64,000 nt of DNA, taken from positions 1 to 64,000 of the forward strand of contig CANIBP010000005.1 of the NCBI GenBank assembly GCA_947466075.1, written 5' to 3'. The notes beneath the pieces are model-generated. The model saw only the letters and a program-made list of their open reading frames with translations. It did not search any database and was not told the DNA's origin. The translations under genes were made by a program, and so were the position numbers. This stretch comes from Verrucomicrobiaceae bacterium. GTDB taxonomy: Bacteria > Verrucomicrobiota > Verrucomicrobiia > Verrucomicrobiales > Verrucomicrobiaceae. Shown in pieces: positions 26,669-36,143 of the stretch; the first letter of the stretch is position 1, and every line of letters begins with the position of its first letter.

Positions 26669-29197
26669 GTGAAATCGCTCTGTTTCTTGTTGCTGTTCGC
26701 ATCTGTCGCCCACGCTGCCACCGAGGCCGTGATCCCGGACTCGCAGCGCGCCTTCTTCAAATCCTACTGCGTCTCGTGCCACAACGCCGAGAAGCACAAG
26801 GGCAAGGTGCGGCTCGACGACATTCCATTTCGCATCGCGGATGTGCCGACTGCCGAGCGATGGCAGAAAATCCTCGCTGCAATCAATTCCGGCGACATGC
26901 CGCCCGACGACGAGAAGCAGCCAAAGCCGGACGAGAAGGCCGCGTTCCTCGAAGTGCTCTCGAAGCAAATGGTCGTCGCGCGCAAGGCACTGTCGGACTC
27001 GGGCGGCTTGATCACGATGCGGCGGCTGAACCGTCGCGAATATGTGAACACGATTCGCGACCTGCTCGATGTCGAGGTGAGTCCCAAAGACCTGCCCGCG
27101 GATGATGACGGCGGTTCGTTCGACACCATCGGCTCCGGGCTGTTCTTCTCCAGCGACCAGTTTCAGCAGTATCTCAAACTCGCACGCGTCGCTCTCGATG
27201 AAGCCATCGTGAGCGGCTTGCAGCCGAAGGTGCAGAAGCAGCGACGCGACCCGGAGACGGAGGCGCTGAAGCATGTGCGGGGTCAGCACGACAAGCTCGC
27301 GGCGGACAAGGCGAGGTTCGAGGAGTGGCAGAAAAGCGGCAAGGCACCGACCGACTTCGGCTTTCAAGACGAGGCCGAGGCGAAAATCAAAATGCAACTC
27401 GTGCGCGGACAATTGCCCGGCTATCAGTCCTACCTCGCTGAGCCGCTGACTCAAACCGGCCTCGTGCTACAGCCTTTCACCGGACTGCTCGGGCAGGATC
27501 AAACCCGAATCCCCGGCAACATCGCTCCAGGCACCTATCGCGTGCGCATCCGTGCTGCCGCGATGGAGCCAGCCGAGCCGAGCTTCATGGAAATCGGCCT
27601 CATGGGAAATGGGGAGAGCGCGGGCGAGATGGACCTCTTGCGTTGCCTGAGAATCACCGCGCCTCTCGATCAGCCGCAGATCATCGAGCTGCCGGTCACA
27701 CTCACCAAAGCAGGCAGCCACACGGTCGGCATACGCGAGCGGCGACCCAACACATCCGACGCTGCCTATTACATCGGCGGAACCCGCAGCAAGGAAGGCA
27801 ATGGCAATGCCTACCGCCGGACGATGTGGGTGGACTGGATCGAATGGGAAGGCCCGTTCTTCGAGCAATGGCCGCCGCGTTCGCACGAGCTGGTCTTTGG
27901 CAAAGAGACGCTGCCCACGAATCCAGGCGAAGCAGATGCACGACGCATCATCGAGACCTTTGCAAAGCGCGCGTTCCGTGGACGCGCGGTGAAGCCGGAG
28001 TTCATGGAACGGCTCATGACGCACTTCAACGAGCGCATCGTTGCAGGCGAGAAATTCATCGAGGCCATCAAGACGCCGCTCAGCATCATGCTCGCCTCGC
28101 CGAGCTTTCTCTACATCGCCGAGCACGCTGCGGAGAAGCCGGGCAAAGCCAGACTCAGCGACATCGAACTCGCCAACCGGCTCTCGTATTTCCTCTGGAG
28201 CAGTCCACCCGACGACGCGCTCATGCAGCTCGCGCGCGATGGCAAACTCAGCGACGACGCCGTGCTGTCTCGCGAAGTGGATCGCATGCTGGCCGATGAC
28301 AAGGTGATGCGCTTCATCTCGGGCTTCACGCATCAATGGCTGCACATGGTGCGGCTCGACTTCTTCCAGTTCAATCACCGCCTGTATCCGAAGTTCGACG
28401 GTAGCGTGAAGGAGTCCGCGCGCCGCGAAGTGTATGAAACGCTGCGCACCGTGCTCGCCGGCGACTTGCCGCTCGGCGCACTCTTGAAAAGCGACTTCGT
28501 CGTGGTGAACGACATTCTCGCTGACTACTACGGCATCGACGGCGTGGCGGGCACCGAGTTTCGCAAGGTGCCCGTGCCTTCGACGATGCCACGCGGAGGT
28601 CTTCCCGGCATGGCTGCCATTCTCGCGATGGGCAGCGATGGCGAGCGCAGTTCGCCCGTCGAGCGGGGTGCTTGGGTGCTGAGCAAACTCCTCAACGACG
28701 CGCCGCCACCCGCACCCGCGAACGTGCCCCAGCTCAGCCGCTTCTCCGGCAAACTCATGCCTGCACGCGAACTCATGCTCGCGCATCAGGAGCAGCCGCA
28801 GTGCGCGCAGTGCCATCGTCGCATTGACCCCATCGGCTTTGGCTTGGAAAACTTCGACGCCGTGGGCCGCTGGCGCGCGGAGGAATACACCGAGGTCGCG
28901 GTGTTGAACAAAGTCGTGAAACAGTCGAAGCTGTTCCCCATCGATGCCACCGGCACGCTGCCCGACGGCACCGCGTTCAACGGCTTCCACGAACTGCGAG
29001 ATGCCCTCGCGAAGCGCGAAGCCGACTTTGCCAAAGGTCTCGTCGAGCACCTCATCGAGTTCGGTCTCGGTCGTCCGTGCGGCTTCTCTGATGACGACCT
29101 CGTTCAGTCCATTTTGCAAAACACAAAGCCGCAGAACTACACCCCTCGCGCGCTCATCCACGCGCTCGTGAGCAGCAAGGAATTCCGCACCAAATAG
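26669..29197 (+). CDS. DUF1592-type multidomain cytochrome-like protein (DUF1587/1595/1592/1588/1585)
   Basis: A protein of 842 residues. The GTG at 26669 gives a signal peptide (MKSLCFLLLFASVAHA); an in-frame GTG at 26660 adds three residues. Residues 34-38 are a CxxCH haem motif (YCVSCHN), and a second CxxCH (QCAQCHR) lies near residue 710. In between are the DUF1587 segment (LNRREYVNTIRDLLDV), a jelly-roll stretch, and the DUF1595/1592/1588 region (LANRLSYFLWSSPPD, VERGAWVLSKLL). DUF1585 closes the protein. This is the standard partner of DUF1552. The redox role is inferred from the haem motifs; the substrate is unknown. Confidence 0.88.
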   Translation: MKSLCFLLLFASVAHAATEAVIPDSQRAFFKSYCVSCHNAEKHKGKVRLDDIPFRIADVPTAERWQKILAAINSGDMPPDDEKQPKPDEKAAFLEVLSKQMVVARKALSDSGGLITMRRLNRREYVNTIRDLLDVEVSPKDLPADDDGGSFDTIGSGLFFSSDQFQQYLKLARVALDEAIVSGLQPKVQKQRRDPETEALKHVRGQHDKLAADKARFEEWQKSGKAPTDFGFQDEAEAKIKMQLVRGQLPGYQSYLAEPLTQTGLVLQPFTGLLGQDQTRIPGNIAPGTYRVRIRAAAMEPAEPSFMEIGLMGNGESAGEMDLLRCLRITAPLDQPQIIELPVTLTKAGSHTVGIRERRPNTSDAAYYIGGTRSKEGNGNAYRRTMWVDWIEWEGPFFEQWPPRSHELVFGKETLPTNPGEADARRIIETFAKRAFRGRAVKPEFMERLMTHFNERIVAGEKFIEAIKTPLSIMLASPSFLYIAEHAAEKPGKARLSDIELANRLSYFLWSSPPDDALMQLARDGKLSDDAVLSREVDRMLADDKVMRFISGFTHQWLHMVRLDFFQFNHRLYPKFDGSVKESARREVYETLRTVLAGDLPLGALLKSDFVVVNDILADYYGIDGVAGTEFRKVPVPSTMPRGGLPGMAAILAMGSDGERSSPVERGAWVLSKLLNDAPPPAPANVPQLSRFSGKLMPARELMLAHQEQPQCAQCHRRIDPIGFGLENFDAVGRWRAEEYTEVAVLNKVVKQSKLFPIDATGTLPDGTAFNGFHELRDALAKREADFAKGLVEHLIEFGLGRPCGFSDDDLVQSILQNTKPQNYTPRALIHALVSSKEFRTK

Positions 29198-29202
29198 CGA
29201 AT

Positions 29203-30114
29203 ATGATCAAAACCCTCCCCCACCTTACTTCAGCCGTTCTTGGCTTGCTCTGCTGCGCGTCGTTGCACGCCGCAGAACAGTCCGCTCCCATCCCTGAAGC
29301 ACTCCAATCCCTGGTCTGCTCCAAGCGCAATCACGAGGGGACTCCCGCGGTCCGCATCTTCACCAAGGATGGGCTTCCGGCGATCTCCCTCAACACTGGG
29401 GCCCCCCTTACAGATGCGCAGTGGGACGCCGTTGCTGCTCTGCATCCCAAGTGGTTTTCCTTCAACGATCTGGGACTGACCGACAAAGGCATGGGCCGCC
29501 TTGTCGCGCTCGATCCGGTATCTGTCACGCTCCGCATCACGCCGATCACGGGAGCTGGTGCCGCGAAGTTTGGGGCGATGAAGCACCTCAGAAGTCTCAC
29601 CGCACATCATCTCACGCAACCCACGCCGGAAGCGAATGAAGCGCTGGCGAGTCATCCGACACTTGAAGATTTCCGCAGTGCAGGTGACTTCTGCATCGCG
29701 GCCCTGCGCGCACCGCACTTGAAGTCCGTGGAGTTGGCGCAGAATGCCGCCACGCCAGCGCGAGTTGAAGAACTCGCCGCACACTCGAAAATCGAATCGC
29801 TCAGCCTCTTCGCCCACAACGTCATCACCGTGGACGACGCCTGCATGGCGAGCGTGGCGAAGATCAAGACGCTCAAGGAACTCAAGCTCGCGTTTACCGT
29901 GCTCACCTTTGACCATGGCCTGAAACAACTGCTCACACTTCCTGATCTCAGCCAACTCAGCCTCTACATGGTGGATGTGTCCGAGGCGGACTTGCAGAAG
30001 TTCAAAGCCGCGATGCCGAAGGTGCAGGTGAAGCACACGCCGATGAAACCCGAGTATCGCAAGACCTGGGACGAAATGATCGCCGCAGCATCGAAGAAGG
30101 CAGACGCAAAGTGA
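29203..30114 (+). CDS. Leucine-rich-repeat-like secreted protein
   Basis: A 303-residue exported protein (signal ending LLCCASLHAAE). The middle holds irregular leucine-rich-repeat-like units (LRSLTAHHL, LKSVELAQNA, IESLSLFAHNV, LKELKLAFTVL, LSQLSLYMVDV). It begins 6 bp after the DUF1592 gene and ends 14 bp before the sulfatase fusion, so it is probably in the same transcript. It may be a protein-binding or scaffold partner; no catalytic motif is visible. Confidence 0.65.
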   Translation: MIKTLPHLTSAVLGLLCCASLHAAEQSAPIPEALQSLVCSKRNHEGTPAVRIFTKDGLPAISLNTGAPLTDAQWDAVAALHPKWFSFNDLGLTDKGMGRLVALDPVSVTLRITPITGAGAAKFGAMKHLRSLTAHHLTQPTPEANEALASHPTLEDFRSAGDFCIAALRAPHLKSVELAQNAATPARVEELAAHSKIESLSLFAHNVITVDDACMASVAKIKTLKELKLAFTVLTFDHGLKQLLTLPDLSQLSLYMVDVSEADLQKFKAAMPKVQVKHTPMKPEYRKTWDEMIAAASKKADAK

Positions 30115-30127
30115 ACGATCCACGCCG

Positions 30128-33100
30128 ATGCAAATCATGACACGCCTCCATTCTCCATTCGCCGCGATACTCGCGCTGCTTTCCAATTTCGGACTCGCAG
30201 TCGGCGCGCACGCATCTGACAAGCCCAATGTCATCATGATCCTCATGGACGACCTCGGCTGGCGCGATCTGCACTGCACGGGCAGCACGTTTTATGAAAC
30301 GCCGAACATCGACGCACTTGCTCTTCGCGGCGTGCTTTTCAAGAATACCTATGCTGCCGCGCCCATCTGCTCGCCGACTCGCGCCAGCGTTCTCACCGGC
30401 TTGTATCCAGGCCGCATCGGCCTCACGCTGCCAGCGGGTGCGGATGACAGCGAGGTGCTCGACGCACGCGTGCAGTTGCGCGCCTACTCGTATGCTGAGT
30501 GGAAGTCGAAGCAGACGGACGAGAAGCCGGTGCGCGGTGGACCGCAGTTGCAGAAGGCGGTGCAGGTGGTGAGTGCGACACGCTTGACGACGAAATATCC
30601 GACCATCGCAAAGCTCTTCAAAGCCAACGGCTATCGCACCGGACACTTCGGCAAATGGCATCTCGGGCCGGAGCCTTTCACTGCGCTGGATCATGGCTTC
30701 GACATTGAAGTGCCGCACATCAACAGCGCTGGACCGCCACGTCCTGGACATCTCGGGCCATGGCCGGATTGGACCGGCGAAAGCGGTCCGGAGAACAAAG
30801 GCCGCCAGGTGGACGAGTGCCTCGCCGAGCACGCCATAAAGTTCATCCGCGAGAACAAAGACCGCCCGTTTTACCTCAACTTCTGGAGCTACGGCGTGCA
30901 CATTCCTTTTCAGGCGAAGCTCGACATGATCAAGCATTTCGAAGCCAAGGCCGACCCCAACGCCGGTCAGCGCAATCCACTCTACGCCGCGATGATCAAA
31001 CACGCGGACGATGCCATCGGCCGCGTGTGGGCTGCGGTCGAGGAAGCGGGGCTCGCGGACAAGACGGTCATCGTTTTCATGTCGGACAACGGCGGCGTCA
31101 CCGCAGGCGGCGGACAGCCGCCGGGACCAAAGGACAAACGCATCACCGACAACGCACCTCTGCGCGGCGAGAAGGGCGACGTGTATGAAGGCGGTGTGCG
31201 CGTGCCAGGCTTCATCATCTGGCCCGGCGTGAGCAAGGCGGGCACGACGAGCGATGTCACTTTCACCTCGATGGATGTGCTGCCGACGCTCGCGGAGATT
31301 TGCGCATTGCGCGACGTGCCTAAAGTGGATGGCCGCAGCATCGCGCCCGCCGTCGCTGGCAAGCCGATGGCCTCGCGCCCGTTCTTCATGCACTACCCGC
31401 ATTACGGAAACTGGGACAACGGCGGGCATCCCGCGACGAGTGTGGTCGCCGATGGCTGGAAGCTCATCCGCTTCTACTTCGACGGTCCCGAGCAGCAGCA
31501 TCGCTACGAGCTTTATCATCTCGATGAGGACATCGGCGAATCCGTGAACCTCGCGGAGCAGCAGCCCGAGCGCGTGAAGGCGATGGACCTCATGATTGAT
31601 GGCTTCCTCGCGGACACGAAGGCTGTGCAGCCGAAGCGCAATCCCGACTACCAACCGCCGCCAAGCGCCAAGCCAAATGTCATCTCTTCACCGAAGCTGC
31701 GCGTCGAGGTCTCGGAAAAAGACGGCGCGCTCACCATCACCGACCCGCGCAACAAACGCGTGTGGCAGCAGGTGCGAGTCGAGCCGGACGAGGCTTTGAA
31801 GCAACGCATCGTCGGCTTCGATGCCGAGCGCAACGAACTCACGCTCGAATGCGGACTCGCGGGCACGCGCGCCGACGGCAAGCGCGCTGTCGCGTCTGCA
31901 CGCATCACGTTGCGCATCCCGCGCGCGAAGTCGGATGTCGAGATGACCATTCACCTCGATCCAAAGGAACAATGGCGGCAGGCCGCGTATCCCTATGTCT
32001 TCGCACGCGACGGCGAGCGCGTGAGCAATCTCTTCCCGCATTGCGAGGGCCTGCTCGTGCCCGTGCGAAAAAATGATCCCGACTGGCTCGCCTTGCCGGA
32101 CGGTGACTTCTATGGCGGCGTGCATTCGTATTTGATGTGTCTCGGCCTCGTGGACGAAGCGAGCGGCGAGGGTTTGCTCACGCTGCTGCCGGACATTGAG
32201 TCCACGATGCTAAAATGGCGCGATGTGCCGGTGAATGAGCGAACGGTCGTCGCACCACAGTTCGTGTGTCGCGCGAACAAAGGCAGCTTTGACCGCCCGT
32301 GGCGCTTCACTTTCAGTTTCTCCGACAAAGGCGGCTACGTCGCGATGGCGGAGCGCTACCGCGAGTTCTTCGCCGCGCAGGGGCTGCACAAAACGCTCCG
32401 CGAGAAGGCCGTCGAAAATCCCGCCGTGAACGAAATCCTCGGTGCACCGATTTTCTGGGCGAACACACGCACACCGAAGCAAGCCGCCGACATGGCCGAT
32501 TCATTCCGCGCCGCTGGCGTGGATCGCTGCCTCTTCGCCATGTGCAACGTGCCTTTGGACAAACCCGAAGTGCCCGACTACGAGCAACAGATGGCCGACT
32601 CCATCAAGCACGTGCGCTCGCTCGGCTATCACGTCTATCGCTACGACCAGTATCGCGACGCCTTCGAGCCGGACCCGAGCAAAGGCCACAGCCATCAAAT
32701 CAACACCAACGCCTGGCCAGACAAGCTCGTGCACAAGCCCGACGGCACGAGCGTCGCCGCCTTCGGACCACAGAGCGGCATCGTGTGTGCGAAGTTCTTC
32801 ATGCCGCTCGCGATGGAGACCTTCGACCGCGAGTTCCGCGACTTCGACTACAGCGCGCGCTTCGTGGATTGCCTCGGCTCTGTCGGATTCAACATGGAAG
32901 CCGAGTGCTTCGCCCCCGCGCATCCGTGCGACCGCTACTTCACGCGCCAGCAACGCAGCGCACTGCTCGCCGAAGTGTGCCGCCGCGGCAAACTCGCCGC
33001 CACCGAGTGCGGCATTGATTACCTCATCCCGCACACGCATTGGTTTGAAGGCACCAGCACGCTTGTGCGCTGGAAGGAGTTCTTCCCCACCAAACAAACC

Positions 33101-33664
33101 ACCGAGAACACCGGCATCAACGACGCCAGCGGCGGCAAGTCCACCGACCGCATGGCCGTGCTCAACAAACTCGACCCCACCGCGAAAGCCGACTTCACTA
33201 TCAGCATCAGCCCCCGCCATCGCATCCCGTTCTACTCGCTCTGCCATCACGACGAAGTCATCACCACCTGGCGCTGGGAAGACGGCATGGACGACCCGCC
33301 CGTGTATTGGCAGATGAAAAACCTCTGGTCCGTCCTCAGCGGCACCCCGCCCATGTATCGCACCACCGCCGACCACATCGCCAAGTATCGCGAGCAAATC
33401 ACTCGCACGCAGCACTACGTCAGCGACTGGGTCCGCGAAGTCGCGCTCGACGCGATGACGAAGCACCGCTTCCTCACCGCAGACAGGACCGTGCAGGAGA
33501 GCGAGTTTTCATCCGGCAAAGGAGTCGTGGTGAACTTCGGCGACAAAGATTTCACCACGCCGGACGGACAGGTTGTGAAGGCGCGCGAATGCGCCGCATT
33601 TCAGACCCAAGGCACCATGCGCAAATGGATGACATCGCCGTGCGCCAATGTGTTCGCGGAGTGA
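30128..33664 (+). CDS. Sulfatase fused to a large glycosidase-like module
   Basis: A single 1178-codon frame. Residues 1-30 are a signal sequence; about 31-510 are a complete type I sulfatase (metal Asp41-Asp42, formylglycine motif C81-SPTR, GKWHLG, MSDNGG). The sulfatase reaches its usual end (about NPDYQPPP) but no stop follows. Residues about 516-1178 add a beta-sandwich then a barrel-like domain (AYPYVFARDG, MADSFRAAGVDRCLFAMC, FVDCLGSVGFNMEAECF, ATECGIDYLIPHTHW). These are reminiscent of GH101/DUF5696-type glycosidases, with an Asp in FVDCLG and a Glu in ATECG as candidate catalytic residues. Desulfation and cleavage would be coupled in one exported enzyme. Family placement of the second half is tentative. 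Confidence 0.8.
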   Translation: MQIMTRLHSPFAAILALLSNFGLAVGAHASDKPNVIMILMDDLGWRDLHCTGSTFYETPNIDALALRGVLFKNTYAAAPICSPTRASVLTGLYPGRIGLTLPAGADDSEVLDARVQLRAYSYAEWKSKQTDEKPVRGGPQLQKAVQVVSATRLTTKYPTIAKLFKANGYRTGHFGKWHLGPEPFTALDHGFDIEVPHINSAGPPRPGHLGPWPDWTGESGPENKGRQVDECLAEHAIKFIRENKDRPFYLNFWSYGVHIPFQAKLDMIKHFEAKADPNAGQRNPLYAAMIKHADDAIGRVWAAVEEAGLADKTVIVFMSDNGGVTAGGGQPPGPKDKRITDNAPLRGEKGDVYEGGVRVPGFIIWPGVSKAGTTSDVTFTSMDVLPTLAEICALRDVPKVDGRSIAPAVAGKPMASRPFFMHYPHYGNWDNGGHPATSVVADGWKLIRFYFDGPEQQHRYELYHLDEDIGESVNLAEQQPERVKAMDLMIDGFLADTKAVQPKRNPDYQPPPSAKPNVISSPKLRVEVSEKDGALTITDPRNKRVWQQVRVEPDEALKQRIVGFDAERNELTLECGLAGTRADGKRAVASARITLRIPRAKSDVEMTIHLDPKEQWRQAAYPYVFARDGERVSNLFPHCEGLLVPVRKNDPDWLALPDGDFYGGVHSYLMCLGLVDEASGEGLLTLLPDIESTMLKWRDVPVNERTVVAPQFVCRANKGSFDRPWRFTFSFSDKGGYVAMAERYREFFAAQGLHKTLREKAVENPAVNEILGAPIFWANTRTPKQAADMADSFRAAGVDRCLFAMCNVPLDKPEVPDYEQQMADSIKHVRSLGYHVYRYDQYRDAFEPDPSKGHSHQINTNAWPDKLVHKPDGTSVAAFGPQSGIVCAKFFMPLAMETFDREFRDFDYSARFVDCLGSVGFNMEAECFAPAHPCDRYFTRQQRSALLAEVCRRGKLAATECGIDYLIPHTHWFEGTSTLVRWKEFFPTKQTTENTGINDASGGKSTDRMAVLNKLDPTAKADFTISISPRHRIPFYSLCHHDEVITTWRWEDGMDDPPVYWQMKNLWSVLSGTPPMYRTTADHIAKYREQITRTQHYVSDWVREVALDAMTKHRFLTADRTVQESEFSSGKGVVVNFGDKDFTTPDGQVVKARECAAFQTQGTMRKWMTSPCANVFAE

Positions 33665-33798
33665 TGGTCGCCACGGATGATTTGTGCATGGCCAGTAAAG
33701 ATGGTGATTCATTGGTAACACTCGTTGCCAGAACACTGCATGGCAAGAGGTCGCACACACTTGCGGCACGGGTGCGCGCTCTTCAGTTTGCCTCCACC

Positions 33799-35100
33799 AT
33801 GAAACACCTCCTCGCTCTTTGCCTTCTCGCCTCGTCCGCCATCGCCGCTGATGTCGCCACAATCACAACCGAGGAACTGCCTTCCCTCGTGGCGCTTTAC
33901 CAGGAGCTGCATGCTCATCCTGAACTCTCGCTGCACGAGGAGCAGACGGCGGCACGCATCGCGAAGGAACTGCGTGCGGCTGGGCTGGAAGTCACGGAGA
34001 AGGTCGGCGGGCATGGGGTGGTCGGCGTTTTGAAGAATGGCGATGGCCCCGTCATCCTCGTGCGCACGGACCTCGATGCCTTGCCCATCCGAGAGCAGAC
34101 CGGCCTGCCCTACGCGAGCACCCGGACCGTGAAGGACGACCAGGGCCGCGATGTCCCCGTGATGCATGCCTGCGGGCACGACATCCACATGGCCTGCTTC
34201 GTCGGCACCGCGCGGGCGCTGGGTCGGCTGCGGGAGAAATGGAGCGGCACGCTCGTGATGATCGGCCAGCCGGCGGAGGAGCGAGTCATCGGCGCGCGGC
34301 TGATGCTGCGCGCGGGATTGTATGACCGTTTCCCCAGGCCCGACCAAGCCGTGGCGCTGCACTGCCAGCCCGACCTCGCGCATGGCCGCATCGGACTGCG
34401 TGAAGGGCACGCCAATGCGAACGTGGACACGCTGGAGATCCTCGTGCGCGGCGTCGGCGCGCACGGCTCGTAGCCACATACGGGAAAAGACCCCATCCTG
34501 CTCGCCTCGCAGATCGTCGTGGCCTTGCAAAGCATCGTCAGCCGCGAGGTAAAGCCCGGCGATCCCTCCGTGGTCACCGTGGGCAGCTTTCATGGCGGCA
34601 CAAAGGCGAACATCATCCCGGATGAAGTGCGCATGCAGCTCACCCTGCGCTCCTACAAGACGGAGACGCGCGGGCAGCTCATCACCGCCATCCAGCGCAT
34701 CACCCGCAGCCTCGCCAAAGCCGCCGGGATGCCTGCGGACAAGATGCCCGAGGTCGTCGTCACCTAGGAAAGCACCGCATCCCTCTACAACACGCCCGAA
34801 CTCGTCAGCGAAGTGCGCCGCAGCCTGGAGTCCGTCGTCGGAGCCGCGAATCTCGTCACCGTGGACCCCACGATGGGCGGCGAGGACTTTGCCGAGTTTG
34901 GCATCACGAAAGAGAAAGTGCCGCTGTGCATGTTCCGCCTCGGCACCCAGTCGCCGGAGGACATCGCCAAGGCCCAGGCCGAAGGCAAGCCACGCCCCTC
35001 GCTGCATTCCCCCTTCTTCAAACCCGTGCCCGAACCCACGATCCACACCGGCGCGCAAGCGATGACCACCGTCCTGCTCGACCTCCTGCGGAAGCGGTGA
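33799..35100 (+). pseudogene. M20-family amidohydrolase/peptidase gene interrupted by two in-frame TAG codons
   Basis: From the ATG at 33799 (signal MKHLLALCLLASSAIAAD) to TGA 35098-35100 the frame is unbroken by shifts. It reads as a full M20 metal-dependent amidohydrolase of about 433 codons. Metal and catalytic residues are present (HACGHDIHM, QPAEER, ALHCQPD, the late HSPFF). Two amber codons interrupt it: TAG 34471-34473 inside the GAHGS-x-PHTGKDP segment, and TAG 34765-34767 in VVVT-x-ESTASLYN. Each could arise by one base change (for example TAC or GAG to TAG). It is most simply a recent nonsense-mutated gene. TAG is used as a normal stop elsewhere in the window. Confidence 0.85.
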
Positions 35101-35108
35101 ACGGATCG

Positions 35109-35132
35109 GGTTCCCTCGGGGAACCAGGAGAC
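35109..35132. promoter_or_regulatory. 24-bp near-palindromic motif, copy 2 (candidate operator)
   Basis: ggttccctcggggaacc followed by aggagac, 28 bp before the esterase ATG at 35161. Here the dyad arms GGTTCC and GGAACC are perfect around five bases. It differs by one base from 22164-22187, in the 5' region of the GntR/LacI-type regulator gene. This suggests the regulator controls the 35161-39203 operon. Confidence 0.5.
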
Positions 35133-35160
35133 GGGAAATGCATTTGCGGTGTGACGACGC

Positions 35161-36138
35161 ATGATGAGGCGTATGAAACGACTCGCGTTTTTTCTGGCTT
35201 TGTTCTCCGCGTTTGGCGCGGCGCTTCCGTTGCTGGCGCAAGCGCCGGGGGCGAGTGTCGTGCCGGAGATTCCGCCGACGCTGGTGGATGTGGCTTATGG
35301 TTCGCATCCGAAACAGGTGCTGCATTTCTGGAAGGCGGAGTCCGTGCGGCCTGCGCCGTTGCTGTTTTTCATCCATGGCGGCGGATGGGTGGCGGGGCAT
35401 CGACTGAGCACGCTGGAGGGGATGTTGCCGGAGATGCTGAAGGCGGGCATCTCGGTGGTGTCGGTGGAGTATCGCTTCGTGACGGAGGCGATGCTGGCGA
35501 AGGTGTCGCCGCCACTGCAATGGCCGATGGACGATGCGGCGCGGGCTTTGCAGTTCGTGCGCAGCAAGGCGGGAGAATGGAACATCGACAAGACACGCAT
35601 CGCGGCCTCGGGCAGTTCGGCGGGCGGCTGCACGAGCCTGTGGCTGGCGTTTCACGATGACATGGCTGATCCCGCGAGCACTGACGTGGTGGCGCGGGAG
35701 TCCACGCGGCTGCTGTGTGCGGCGGTGGATCGTGCGCAGACGACGCTCGATCCGCAGCAGATGCGGGAGTGGACGCCCAATAGCGACTACGGCGGTCACG
35801 CGTTTGGCTTCATGCCTGATCCGCACGATTTGAAGACGCGCGACACGCAGTTCCCGCAGTTCCTCGCGGCTCGCGATTCGTTGCTGCCGTGGATTCAGCG
35901 TTACTCGCCCATCGCGCATGTAACGAAGGATGATCCGCCCGTGTATCTCCTTTACACCACACCGCCCGCGATGGGCAAAGACGATGCCGAGGCCCGGCAC
36001 AGCGCAAACTTCGGCGTGCCGCTGCTGGAGAAGCTGCGCGGCCTGGGCGTGGAATGTGAGCTGGTCTATCCCGGTGCGCCGAAGGTGAAACACGCGACGA
36101 TGACGGCCTATTTGATCGAACGACTCAAAGCGAACTGA
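35161..36138 (+). CDS. Secreted alpha/beta hydrolase, acetyl-esterase/lipase (HGGGW) type
   Basis: A 325-residue exported esterase (signal MKRLAFFLALFSAFGAALPL; ATGs at 35161 and 35173 are both possible). It has the oxyanion motif FFIHGGGWVAGH and the nucleophile elbow GSSAGG with Ser153. KVKHATM near the C-terminus offers the catalytic His. The family includes carbohydrate feruloyl and acetyl esterases. It leads a tight same-strand group (aldolase 5 bp on, MFS, Kelch), so it may deacylate an oligosaccharide or acidic sugar before uptake. Confidence 0.82.
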   Translation: MMRRMKRLAFFLALFSAFGAALPLLAQAPGASVVPEIPPTLVDVAYGSHPKQVLHFWKAESVRPAPLLFFIHGGGWVAGHRLSTLEGMLPEMLKAGISVVSVEYRFVTEAMLAKVSPPLQWPMDDAARALQFVRSKAGEWNIDKTRIAASGSSAGGCTSLWLAFHDDMADPASTDVVARESTRLLCAAVDRAQTTLDPQQMREWTPNSDYGGHAFGFMPDPHDLKTRDTQFPQFLAARDSLLPWIQRYSPIAHVTKDDPPVYLLYTTPPAMGKDDAEARHSANFGVPLLEKLRGLGVECELVYPGAPKVKHATMTAYLIERLKAN

Positions 36139-36143
36139 CCCTC

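Noticed and set aside
27467..31654. Two long minus-strand frames (27467-29161 and 30002-31654)
   Set aside because: Both are antisense to clear DUF1592 and sulfatase genes with canonical motifs; no independent coding evidence.
33709..36093. 794-codon open frame on the minus strand
   Set aside because: It mirrors the M20 pseudogene and the esterase; low-complexity Arg/His-rich product. The plus-strand proteins have full catalytic motifs.
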